Shown in pieces: positions 1 to 5,206 of a DNA stretch of 5,206 bases. A model generated the notes under the pieces. It was not told where the DNA came from. It worked only from the letters and a program-made list of their open reading frames with translations, and ran no database searches. Both the position numbers and the translations under genes were made by a program. The DNA is from Betaproteobacteria bacterium (GTDB lineage: Bacteria > Pseudomonadota > Gammaproteobacteria > Burkholderiales > SG8-39). The stretch spans positions 1-5,206 of the forward strand of contig JAOUFA010000277.1 in the NCBI GenBank assembly GCA_029858545.1, given 5' to 3'. Each line of letters opens with the position of its first letter. Positions within the stretch are counted from its first letter, which is position 1.

Positions 1-1214
1 TCTTCAAAGACTTGCAGGCCGCGGATATTGTGCGCAAGCAGGCCGCGGATATTCGCCCAAGCGGCGCTTCCACCGAGAAAGTAGAAACGCTCGTAGCCTG
101 CGAGGGCGTTGACCAGCGTGTGCTGCTCGACCAGCAGCGGGTTGCGCGAAGCCGACTGGATGAGGCTGTCGTAGTCCGGAATGCCCGTGATCATGGTGAA
201 CACGGAGCGCGCGGTCGGCGCGGCGGGCACGAAGAAGTTGGTGTACAGCGTGCCCTCGCGTGCGAGCGCGTCGAAGTTGGGCGTGGCATGCAGACCGTTG
301 CCGAATATGCCGACTTTGAATGCGGCGAACGATTCGAGATGAATGACGACGAGATTCATCGGCGTGGCAACCGGAGTGCGAGGCCCGACCTCGCGCACAT
401 ACGAGAGTTTCTGCGCGTCGCGCTGAGCGACTTCGAGGTGCCCGGCGATGAGATCGTAGTCCTGGCGCACGCGACTGAGGTCGTAGCGGCGCAGTTTGGC
501 ACCGAAACTGTCGCTCAGATACAGCACTGGGTTGAGGCCGAGCGCGGCAACGAACGAATCCGTGGAGAAATACGCGTCACTCCAGCGCAGCGGAAACCAG
601 GACCATTTTCCGTATACGCCGAGGGCGTAGACGCCGAGCACAGCCCCGATCAGGACGCGGCGCGACCAGCGGCCGCTCGAGGCGGACACCGGTTGCGGAT
701 GGAACGCGAGTCTTGCGCCGTGGCTAAGGAGAAACCAGCAGGCGAGACCGGCGGCGCCGAGCCCGAGCACTCCGGGAAGAACCGGATAGGTCTCCCACAC
801 CATTGTCGCGGCGATGGAAAACGGCCGGATGTGCTCCAGAACGCTCGAATTGAGTCGCGTGTGAAGGTAACCGTAAAAGCCAAAATCGACCAGATAGATG
901 AACAGCACCGCGATTTGCGCGAGCACGTAGTAGCCCACCCACAGCCGGCTCATGCGCGGGTGGCGCACCGGACTCAACCAGGGCAGGGCGCCGAGGATGA
1001 GCGGAGGCAGACCGAGGAGCAGTGCGAGCCGTAGATCGAACTTTATTCCGAGATAGAAACCGAACAGGACATCCTCGGTCGGGGCGCTCGGCGACTGAGC
1101 GCGAAAGGCGAGCCAGAACGCCAGGCGCAACGCGGCAAAGACCAGCATATTGAAAGCGGTCGCTGCGACAACGAAGCGCAGCATGCCGGGGAGCCGGCGG
1201 TAGAAATTTGTCAT
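1..1214 (-). CDS. LTA synthase-like sulfatase-family membrane protein (partial, C-terminus missing)
   Basis: 404 codons are visible and the frame runs open off the window edge. Five hydrophobic helices (about residues 11-37, 61-80, 91-117, 145-164, 186-202) precede an extracytoplasmic catalytic domain, the layout of LtaS/OpgB-type enzymes. These transfer phosphoglycerol or a similar headgroup from a lipid donor to an envelope polymer. In the catalytic part, NLVVIHLESF (287-296) matches the LtaS segment whose Glu binds the metal (here E294). APTARSVFTMITGIP (332-346) places T334 at the nucleophile position, and W386 in GGSAAWANIR may match the LtaS substrate-site Trp. The later Asp/His metal ligands lie outside the window. 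ATG 1214 is the first possible start after an in-frame TGA at 1290-1292, with no ATG, GTG or TTG between them. No clear Shine-Dalgarno precedes it. A Gram-negative host would not make lipoteichoic acid, so the acceptor is unknown. The family call is confident; the substrate is not. Confidence 0.9.
   Translation of the reverse strand, partial: MTNFYRRLPGMLRFVVAATAFNMLVFAALRLAFWLAFRAQSPSAPTEDVLFGFYLGIKFDLRLALLLGLPPLILGALPWLSPVRHPRMSRLWVGYYVLAQIAVLFIYLVDFGFYGYLHTRLNSSVLEHIRPFSIAATMVWETYPVLPGVLGLGAAGLACWFLLSHGARLAFHPQPVSASSGRWSRRVLIGAVLGVYALGVYGKWSWFPLRWSDAYFSTDSFVAALGLNPVLYLSDSFGAKLRRYDLSRVRQDYDLIAGHLEVAQRDAQKLSYVREVGPRTPVATPMNLVVIHLESFAAFKVGIFGNGLHATPNFDALAREGTLYTNFFVPAAPTARSVFTMITGIPDYDSLIQSASRNPLLVEQHTLVNALAGYERFYFLGGSAAWANIRGLLAHNIRGLQVFE
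14..53 (-). repeat. 16-bp direct repeat with 24-bp period inside the sulfatase-family gene
   Basis: GCAGGCCGCGGATATT occurs at 14-29 and again at 38-53, exactly 24 bases apart, so the reading frame is kept. In the protein it gives two copies of NIRGL eight residues apart (residues 388-392 and 396-400), just after the GGSAAWA segment. It looks like a small in-frame tandem duplication, or a conserved sequence repeat that also matches at DNA level through shared codon choice. Confidence 0.85.
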
Positions 1215-1256
1215 CGAAAGTGGGGTCTGGAGTTCCGAAAAAGCAAACCGTGGATA

Positions 1257-1310
1257 GCGACGCTTGTCGCGGGCAGGTCGAGCATGCCTTCATTTCCCCG
1301 CTTGTGCGGG
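1257..1310 (-). promoter_or_regulatory. Leader with two small hairpins sharing a repeated motif
   Basis: Two inverted repeats lie between the predicted start of transcription and the ATG of the sulfatase-family gene. On the minus strand the first is CCCGC-ACAA-GCGGG (1297-1310) and the second is GCGAC-AAGC-GTCGC (1257-1270). They share a near-identical core: CCCGCACAAGCG (1299-1310) and CCCGCGACAAGCG (1261-1273) differ by one inserted G. Neither is followed by a run of T, so they do not look like intrinsic terminators. They could be RNA stem-loops affecting leader stability or translation, a duplicated protein-binding site, or chance in GC-rich DNA. No known riboswitch class is recognised. 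Confidence 0.35.
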
Positions 1311-1320
1311 TCGGCTGGCA

Positions 1321-1350
1321 ATTATAGAGAATACCCCGGATATCGGCCAA
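1321..1350 (-). promoter_or_regulatory. Predicted sigma70-type promoter of the sulfatase-family gene
   Basis: On the minus strand TTGGCC (1345-1350, 4 of 6 matches to TTGACA, including TTG) is followed after 18 bases by a perfect TATAAT (1321-1326). Initiation would be near 1314, giving a leader of about 100 bases before the ATG at 1214. The element lies in the 178-base gap after the stop of the upstream GGDEF-EAL gene, in a locally AT-richer patch of an otherwise very GC-rich window. That makes a chance TATAAT less likely. Assigned by pattern alone. Confidence 0.6.
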
Positions 1351-1356
1351 AGGCCG
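1344..1356 (-). terminator. Weak hairpin after the GGDEF-EAL gene (doubtful terminator)
   Basis: About 36 bases past the stop codon, the minus strand reads CGGCC-TTT-GGCCG, a 5-bp stem with a 3-base loop. An alternative outer pairing is ATCGG with CCGAT. No T-run follows, so intrinsic termination is unlikely to be efficient. The right arm overlaps the predicted -35 box of the next gene. It may reduce read-through, or it may simply be a GC-rich inverted repeat. Confidence 0.2.
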
Positions 1357-1392
1357 GCCCGATGTTTCTGGTGCGCCGCGGGCAAGGGCGAG

Positions 1393-4300
1393 CTAGTCGC
1401 GTGGCGCGCGTTCGCGCCCCTTGCGCAACCCGAGTCTCGAGCCGTCAAGCAGCATCGCTTCGCAGGCCTCTGCCGCGACGGGCTCGGAGAGCAGGTAACC
1501 CTGTACGACGTTGCAGCCGTTCTTGGCAAGGAATTCCAGTTGTGCGCGCGTCTCGACGCCTTCGGCGATGACATTGAGCTTCAGGCTATGCGCCAGGTTG
1601 ATGATCGCGCGCGTAATCGCAGCGTCGTCGCCGCCGGCGGCGACGTTATAGATGAAGCTGCGATCGATTTTGAGCGCGTCGAGCGGAAAGCGCTGCAGGT
1701 AGCTCAAGCTCGAATAACCGGTGCCGAAGTCGTCGACGTGCACGCCGACGCCGAATTCCTTTAGTGCGTGCAGGCTGTGCGCCGCCGCGTCGCCGTCGTG
1801 CATGAGCAACGACTCGGTGATCTCGATTTCGAGTAATCGCGGCGCGACACCCGCCTCGGTGAGCAATCGCATCACGGTTGCCTCGAGATTGCCGTACTGG
1901 AACTGGCGCGCCGACAGGTTGACCGAAATCGGCACCACCTCCAGGCCGGCGCGCTGCCAGACCGTGATCTGGCGGCAGACCTCGCGCAGCACCCACTCGC
2001 CGACCGGCACGATCAGGCCGGTGTCTTCGAGCAGGGAGATGAATTCATTCGGACCGACCAGGCCACGCGAGGCGTGTTGCCAGCGCAGGAGTGCCTCGAA
2101 CCCGCAGAGGCGGTTGCCGCGCAGGCGCACTTTGGGCTGATAGCGCAGGGTAAATTCGCGGCGTTCCAGGGCGCCACGCAGATCGGTTTCCAGATCGAGG
2201 CGTTCGTGCGCGCGCGCGTTCATTTCCGGCATGTAGTACTGGTAGCCGTTGCGGCCACGAGCCTTGACACGGTACATCGCGGTGTCGGCGTTATGCAGCA
2301 GCGTGTCGGCGTCTTCGCCATCGGAGGGCCGCATGGCGATGCCGATGCTCGCCGTGACGTAGGCCTTGTGGCCGTCCAGGTCTAGCGGTTGAGAAAGTGC
2401 GGTGAGCAACTTCTGCGCGACCAGGCCGGCGTCGTCGGTGCGCGAGAGGTTCGGCAGCAGCACCGCGAATTCGTCGCCGCTGAGCCGTCCGACCGTATCG
2501 CCGCTACGCATGTCCGCGAGTAGCAGCGCGCCGATGCGCGCCAGCAGTTTATCGCCGTAGTCGTGGCCAAGGCGGTCGTTGACGGCCTTGAAGCGGTCGA
2601 GGTCTACGAACATCACGCCGACCAGCCAGTCGTTGCGCTTGGCCTGTGCCAAAACCTGTTCGAGACGATCGCGAAACAGGATCCGATTTGGCAATCCGGT
2701 GATCGAGTCGAAGCGCGCGAGGCGCGCGAGCTGCTCCTCGGTCTTGCCGCGCTCGATCGCCGCGGCGAGCGTGTTGGCGATGCTTTGTAGAAAGTCCACC
2801 TGCTCGGCGCCGAAGTGTCGTGGCCGAGTGGACTGAACCGCGATGCCGCCGAACAAACCATTCGACATCGGGATCACGACTCCCAGGTTGCTGCGGATTC
2901 CGAGCTGGGTGGCGATTTCGGAACGTACATAACGCCGTTCGTCCTCGTAGTCTTCGACGACAACCGGCTCGCCGGTGCGGATGACCGCCGCCATCGAGGT
3001 GTTCGAGTCCAGGTCGAGGACGGCCTTGCCAAGCAAATCGAGCCGCCAGCCGACGCTCGCGCGCAGGACCAGCGATTTGCGGTCCGCCGCCAGTTCGAAC
3101 AGGCTGCCCAATTCCGTTCCCAGCGTTCGCGCAGCAAGTTCGATGGCTTCACGCATCAGATCGTCGAGATCGTGGTGCGCCAGTGCGCTTTGTCCAAAGG
3201 AAGCGATTACGCTTTGCTGCAGTTGGCGCTCGCGGATGCTCTGTTCGGCGTGTTTGCGTGCGGTAATGTCGGTCATTACGCCGAGCAGGCGGGTCGCCTT
3301 GCCCGTTGCATCGCGCACCAGCAGTCCGCGATCGCGAACATGTGCATAGCTGGCATCGCTGCGGCGGAAGCGGTACTCCTCGTCCCAGGTCAATCCCGAG
3401 GCGAGCAGCGTCTCGAATCGGGCGACGATGCGGGATGCGTCCTCGGGATGCAGGTTTTGCAACCAGGCGTCGGACGTGAGCGGCAGGCTGCCGCGCGGGT
3501 AGCCGAGCATGGTCTCCATGTTTTCGTTCCACCAGATCAGGTCTTCGGCCAGATTCTGGTCGCGGATCACGTCGTTGGTGGCACGCGCGACGATATTAAA
3601 GCGCTCGTTGCTGCGGCGCAGTTCCTCGTCGCGCCGCAAGCGGTCGCGGATGTCGCGCGCGACCGCCACGATGGTGTTGCCGTCCGGGGAGCGCACCGCA
3701 TGCCGCACCGATTCCACCGGCAGCAGTGACCCGTCCTTGCATCGATACACACCTTCGGTCGCGGCATCGCCGGGTTCGCCGGCAATGAGTTGCTGATACA
3801 GCTGTGTCAATTGGTCGGCGCTCGCCGAAAAGATATCCTGCGGCCCCATCGCGAGCAGTTCCTCGCGGCTGTAGCCGAGCGCCTGGAAGGCGGCGAGATT
3901 GGCGTCCACGTAGCGCAGGCGCACGGGGTCGATGGTGAGGATCATATCGGGCGAAATGTCCATCGCGGCGCGAAACTGAGCCAGCGCCTCCTCACGGTGC
4001 ATCGCCGTGGTCACGTCGCGCGCGGTTCCGCGATAGCCGCGGAACAAGCCATCCTCGCCGAACATCGGCTCACCGCTCGCACTGATGAAGCGCCGCCGTC
4101 CGTCCGGGAATAGAAACCTGGCGACGAAATCCCTGAACGAGCGGCGCGCGTTTAAAATCTGGAGATGGTGTTCGCGCTCGTCTTCGCTCAACTGAACGCC
4201 GGGCAATTCCCAGGGCGTCTTGCCTAGCATGCTCGCGATGGCGATCGGCGAGGGCCCGACGATGCGCGTGTAGCGGAAGCTGGCATCCTGCTCCCAGTAC

Positions 4301-5206
4301 AGATCCGTAGACAGATAGGTCATGCTGCGAAAGCGTTCCTCGCTTCGGCGCAGCACCTGCTCGGCCTGTTTGCGATATAGGTACTGACCCAGTTCGTTGC
4401 CCACCAGCTGAATCGCTGCGATCAGGTGCGAGTCGGGTTCGCGGACCGACAGGCTGGTGACGCTGATCACGCCGATGGTCTTGCCGGCGGCAAATACCGG
4501 AAACGCGAGCGCGCCGCGCATCAGACTCTCGCGGACGAGATCGTGGCGCATAACGCGCGGGTCACGTTCGATGTCCGCCGACCACAGCGGCTGCGCGTTC
4601 TGCCAGACGATCCCGACCAGACCGACGCCGGGCTTGAATACGAAGCCGCGCGATCTTTCAATGAACTCGCGGATTTCGTGTCGCGCATCGACTGCGTGCC
4701 AGCTGGCGTGCGGGCGCAGCACGCCCGCCTCGTCATCGGCGCGGAAATACTCGCCGCATTCCCAATCCTTGATTTCGCAGATCGCCCGCAACACGCCGTC
4801 GATTGCCTCGCGATCGTCGTCGGTGGCCGCCAGCAGCCGGTTGACCCGATGCTCCAGGGTGCGCGCGACTTCGGCGGCCTTGCGTTCGGTGATGTCCTTA
4901 CTGACGCCGCGATAGCCCTTGAAGGCGCCGGATTCATCGAACACGGGTTCGCCGCTGGTGCTGATCCAGAATTCGCGCCCGGAATCGCTGCGCTGGCATA
5001 GCTCCAGGTCCCTGAAGGACTCGTGTGCGAGCAGGCGCGTGCGGTGTGCCGCCCAGTCGTCGTCGCTGACGTTGACGTAGCCGACCTCCCAGCGCGTGAG
5101 ACCGAGCGTGCGCCGGCGCAGCGGCTCGCGCCAGGCGGGACCGGCACCGTGCATGGAGGTGAAACGAAACTGCGGGTCCTGTTCCCAAAAGGTGTCGAAT
5201 GAAAGC
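1393..5206 (-). CDS. Multi-sensor PAS/GAF diguanylate cyclase-phosphodiesterase (GGDEF-EAL), partial, N-terminus missing
   Basis: A dual-domain enzyme predicted to make c-di-GMP from two GTP (GGDEF) and hydrolyse it to pGpG (EAL) in the cytoplasm, controlled by a long sensory array. 1270 codons are visible, ending at a TAG. The first Met codon (5154) is not the start: 17 further in-frame residues, including DTFWEQDPQFRF, form the beginning of a PAS domain and continue off the window. Numbering from that Met, the order is PAS-A (to 90), GAF-1 (100-258), PAS-B (272-388), PAS-C (392-505), PAS-D (515-635), GAF-2 (648-802), SGDEF domain (808-972) and EAL domain (985-1235). Short charged helical linkers, such as the RKAAEV and EEQLARLARF stretches, join the domains. 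No transmembrane helix or signal peptide is visible, but one could lie upstream. The domain assignment is secure. The ligands of the sensors, and whether synthesis or breakdown dominates, cannot be read from sequence. Confidence 0.97.
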   Translation of the reverse strand, partial: LSFDTFWEQDPQFRFTSMHGAGPAWREPLRRRTLGLTRWEVGYVNVSDDDWAAHRTRLLAHESFRDLELCQRSDSGREFWISTSGEPVFDESGAFKGYRGVSKDITERKAAEVARTLEHRVNRLLAATDDDREAIDGVLRAICEIKDWECGEYFRADDEAGVLRPHASWHAVDARHEIREFIERSRGFVFKPGVGLVGIVWQNAQPLWSADIERDPRVMRHDLVRESLMRGALAFPVFAAGKTIGVISVTSLSVREPDSHLIAAIQLVGNELGQYLYRKQAEQVLRRSEERFRSMTYLSTDLYWEQDASFRYTRIVGPSPIAIASMLGKTPWELPGVQLSEDEREHHLQILNARRSFRDFVARFLFPDGRRRFISASGEPMFGEDGLFRGYRGTARDVTTAMHREEALAQFRAAMDISPDMILTIDPVRLRYVDANLAAFQALGYSREELLAMGPQDIFSASADQLTQLYQQLIAGEPGDAATEGVYRCKDGSLLPVESVRHAVRSPDGNTIVAVARDIRDRLRRDEELRRSNERFNIVARATNDVIRDQNLAEDLIWWNENMETMLGYPRGSLPLTSDAWLQNLHPEDASRIVARFETLLASGLTWDEEYRFRRSDASYAHVRDRGLLVRDATGKATRLLGVMTDITARKHAEQSIRERQLQQSVIASFGQSALAHHDLDDLMREAIELAARTLGTELGSLFELAADRKSLVLRASVGWRLDLLGKAVLDLDSNTSMAAVIRTGEPVVVEDYEDERRYVRSEIATQLGIRSNLGVVIPMSNGLFGGIAVQSTRPRHFGAEQVDFLQSIANTLAAAIERGKTEEQLARLARFDSITGLPNRILFRDRLEQVLAQAKRNDWLVGVMFVDLDRFKAVNDRLGHDYGDKLLARIGALLLADMRSGDTVGRLSGDEFAVLLPNLSRTDDAGLVAQKLLTALSQPLDLDGHKAYVTASIGIAMRPSDGEDADTLLHNADTAMYRVKARGRNGYQYYMPEMNARAHERLDLETDLRGALERREFTLRYQPKVRLRGNRLCGFEALLRWQHASRGLVGPNEFISLLEDTGLIVPVGEWVLREVCRQITVWQRAGLEVVPISVNLSARQFQYGNLEATVMRLLTEAGVAPRLLEIEITESLLMHDGDAAAHSLHALKEFGVGVHVDDFGTGYSSLSYLQRFPLDALKIDRSFIYNVAAGGDDAAITRAIINLAHSLKLNVIAEGVETRAQLEFLAKNGCNVVQGYLLSEPVAAEACEAMLLDGSRLGLRKGRERAPRD
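1450..2202 (-). other. EAL (c-di-GMP phosphodiesterase) domain, catalytic residues intact
   Basis: The signature is GFEALLRW (E1020, bases 2089-2097 for E-A-L). The remaining conserved ligands are present in the expected order: N1079 in SVNLSARQF, E1111 in EIEITES, D1141 and D1142 in DDFGTGYSSL (loop 6, needed for dimerisation and metal binding), K1162 in LKIDRSF, E1198 in AEGVET, and Q1218 in VVQGYLLSEP. Nothing expected of an active class I EAL domain is missing, so hydrolysis of c-di-GMP to pGpG is predicted. About 18 residues follow the domain before the stop, a short basic tail with no recognised motif. Confidence 0.96.
1626..1645. repeat. Perfect 20-bp palindrome within the EAL coding region
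   Basis: CGTCGCCGCC is followed directly by its reverse complement GGCGGCGACG, with no spacer. It encodes the VAAGGDD stretch after the KIDRSF motif, a variable surface loop in EAL domains. The sequence is explained by GC-rich codons for Ala, Gly and Asp, so there is no need to assume a regulatory role. Confidence 0.8.
2239..2733 (-). other. GGDEF (diguanylate cyclase) domain with SGDEF signature
   Basis: The domain opens with the usual FDSITGLPNRILFRDRL segment. FVDLDRFKAVND carries the first metal Asp (D851) and the substrate-contact Asn/Asp pair, followed by LGHDYGDKLL. The active-site loop reads SGDEF (892-896, bases 2467-2481) instead of GGDEF, and its third residue D894 holds the metal/catalytic position. 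RSGD (883-886) lies exactly five residues before the loop, matching the RxxD inhibitory site that binds c-di-GMP in product-inhibited cyclases. First-position substitutions of the motif are known in active enzymes, so activity is likely but not certain. The later VTASIGIA and ADTAMYRVKARGRNG motifs are intact. Confidence 0.95.
2749..5206 (-). other. Sensory array of the c-di-GMP enzyme: PAS-A, GAF-1, PAS-B, PAS-C, PAS-D, GAF-2
   Basis: Approximate limits are PAS-A 4885-5206 (cut), GAF-1 4381-4857, PAS-B 3991-4341, PAS-C 3640-3981, PAS-D 3250-3612 and GAF-2 2749-3213. PAS-A and PAS-B share WEQD near their start, then LGxTxWE, SFRD, SGEPxF and GYRG in the same order, so they are internal paralogues. 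PAS-C is S-box-like (DISPDMILTID, LGYSREELL). PAS-D resembles the PAS_3 fold class (WWNENMETMLGYP, LHPEDASR). The DxT motif that couples PAS domains to the next helix is present in PAS-A (DIT), PAS-B (DVT) and PAS-D (DIT), but reads DIR in PAS-C. GAF-1 has the FKPGVGLVGIVW and FPVFAAGKTIGVI core. GAF-2 is recognised from its fold pattern and lacks any obvious phytochrome chromophore cysteine motif. No cofactor can be assigned with confidence. Confidence 0.88.

Noticed and set aside
12..1034. Plus-strand open frame of 340 codons
   Set aside because: It is antisense to the sulfatase-family gene. Its translation is rich in Arg, Glu and Ala, with no fold-like hydrophobic pattern, whereas the opposite strand gives five membrane helices and family motifs. 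Typical GC-rich shadow.
1302..1329. Possible plus-strand promoter (TTGTGC, 16 bases, TATAGA)
   Set aside because: Poor matches (3 of 6 and 4 of 6), and it would drive only antisense transcription into the GGDEF-EAL gene. The minus-strand reading of the same patch is much better.
724..1350. Minus-strand open frame of 208 codons overlapping the start of the sulfatase-family gene
   Set aside because: It overlaps that gene out of frame by about 490 bases and its product is Arg/Ser/Pro-rich with no recognisable domain. The overlapping in-frame product has clear motifs. Only its leader portion (from the ATG at 1293) deserves a test as a possible upstream frame.
1626..1645. Perfect 20-bp palindrome as an operator or recombination site
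   Set aside because: It lies inside the EAL coding region and follows from Ala/Gly/Asp codons in GC-rich DNA. There is no second copy or associated recombinase in the window.
2205..2220. Alternating CG run (possible Z-DNA-like tract)
   Set aside because: Short, and explained by Ala and Arg codons of the linker between the GGDEF and EAL domains.
2815..3729. Plus-strand open frame of 304 codons
   Set aside because: It is antisense to the PAS-C, PAS-D and GAF-2 coding region, has no recognised domain and no ribosome site of note, and is explained by the GC-skewed third positions of the real gene.
4426..5001. Plus-strand open frame of 191 codons
   Set aside because: Antisense to PAS-A and GAF-1, with no domain, and of low-complexity shadow composition.

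Overview
The window is GC-rich and has the look of a beta- or gammaproteobacterial chromosome. That is inferred from its base composition and from the PAS/GAF/GGDEF/EAL architecture; no taxonomic marker gene is present. Both real genes lie on the minus strand, and both are cut by the window edges. Reading in the direction of transcription, the layout is as follows.

(1) From 5206 down to 1393 lies a very large cyclic-di-GMP signalling protein. 1270 codons are visible and the N-terminus is missing. The domain order is PAS - GAF - PAS - PAS - PAS - GAF - GGDEF - EAL. The diguanylate cyclase signature is the variant SGDEF with an intact inhibitory RxxD site. The EAL phosphodiesterase has all the expected metal and catalytic residues. 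No transmembrane segment is visible, so this part is cytoplasmic.

(2) From 1392 down to 1215 is a 178-base gap. It holds a good sigma70-type promoter (TTGGCC, 18 bases, TATAAT) and a roughly 100-base leader with two small hairpins built on a near-repeated motif.

(3) From 1214 down to 1 is a membrane-anchored alkaline-phosphatase/sulfatase superfamily enzyme of the LTA synthase / phosphoglycerol transferase type. It has five predicted membrane helices followed by the start of the catalytic domain. The first metal-ligand Glu and the presumed nucleophilic Thr are visible, and the C-terminal half is outside the window. This gene is open to the window edge, so a search that requires a stop codon will miss it.

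The genes point the same way, but a promoter lies between them, so the envelope enzyme is probably transcribed at least partly on its own. A link between c-di-GMP signalling and envelope or glucan decoration is possible but is only inferred from proximity. I see no RNA gene, insertion sequence, CRISPR array or phage gene. I also see no convincing new multi-gene system: the main points of interest are the sensor architecture with its internal PAS duplication, and the leader of the sulfatase-family gene.
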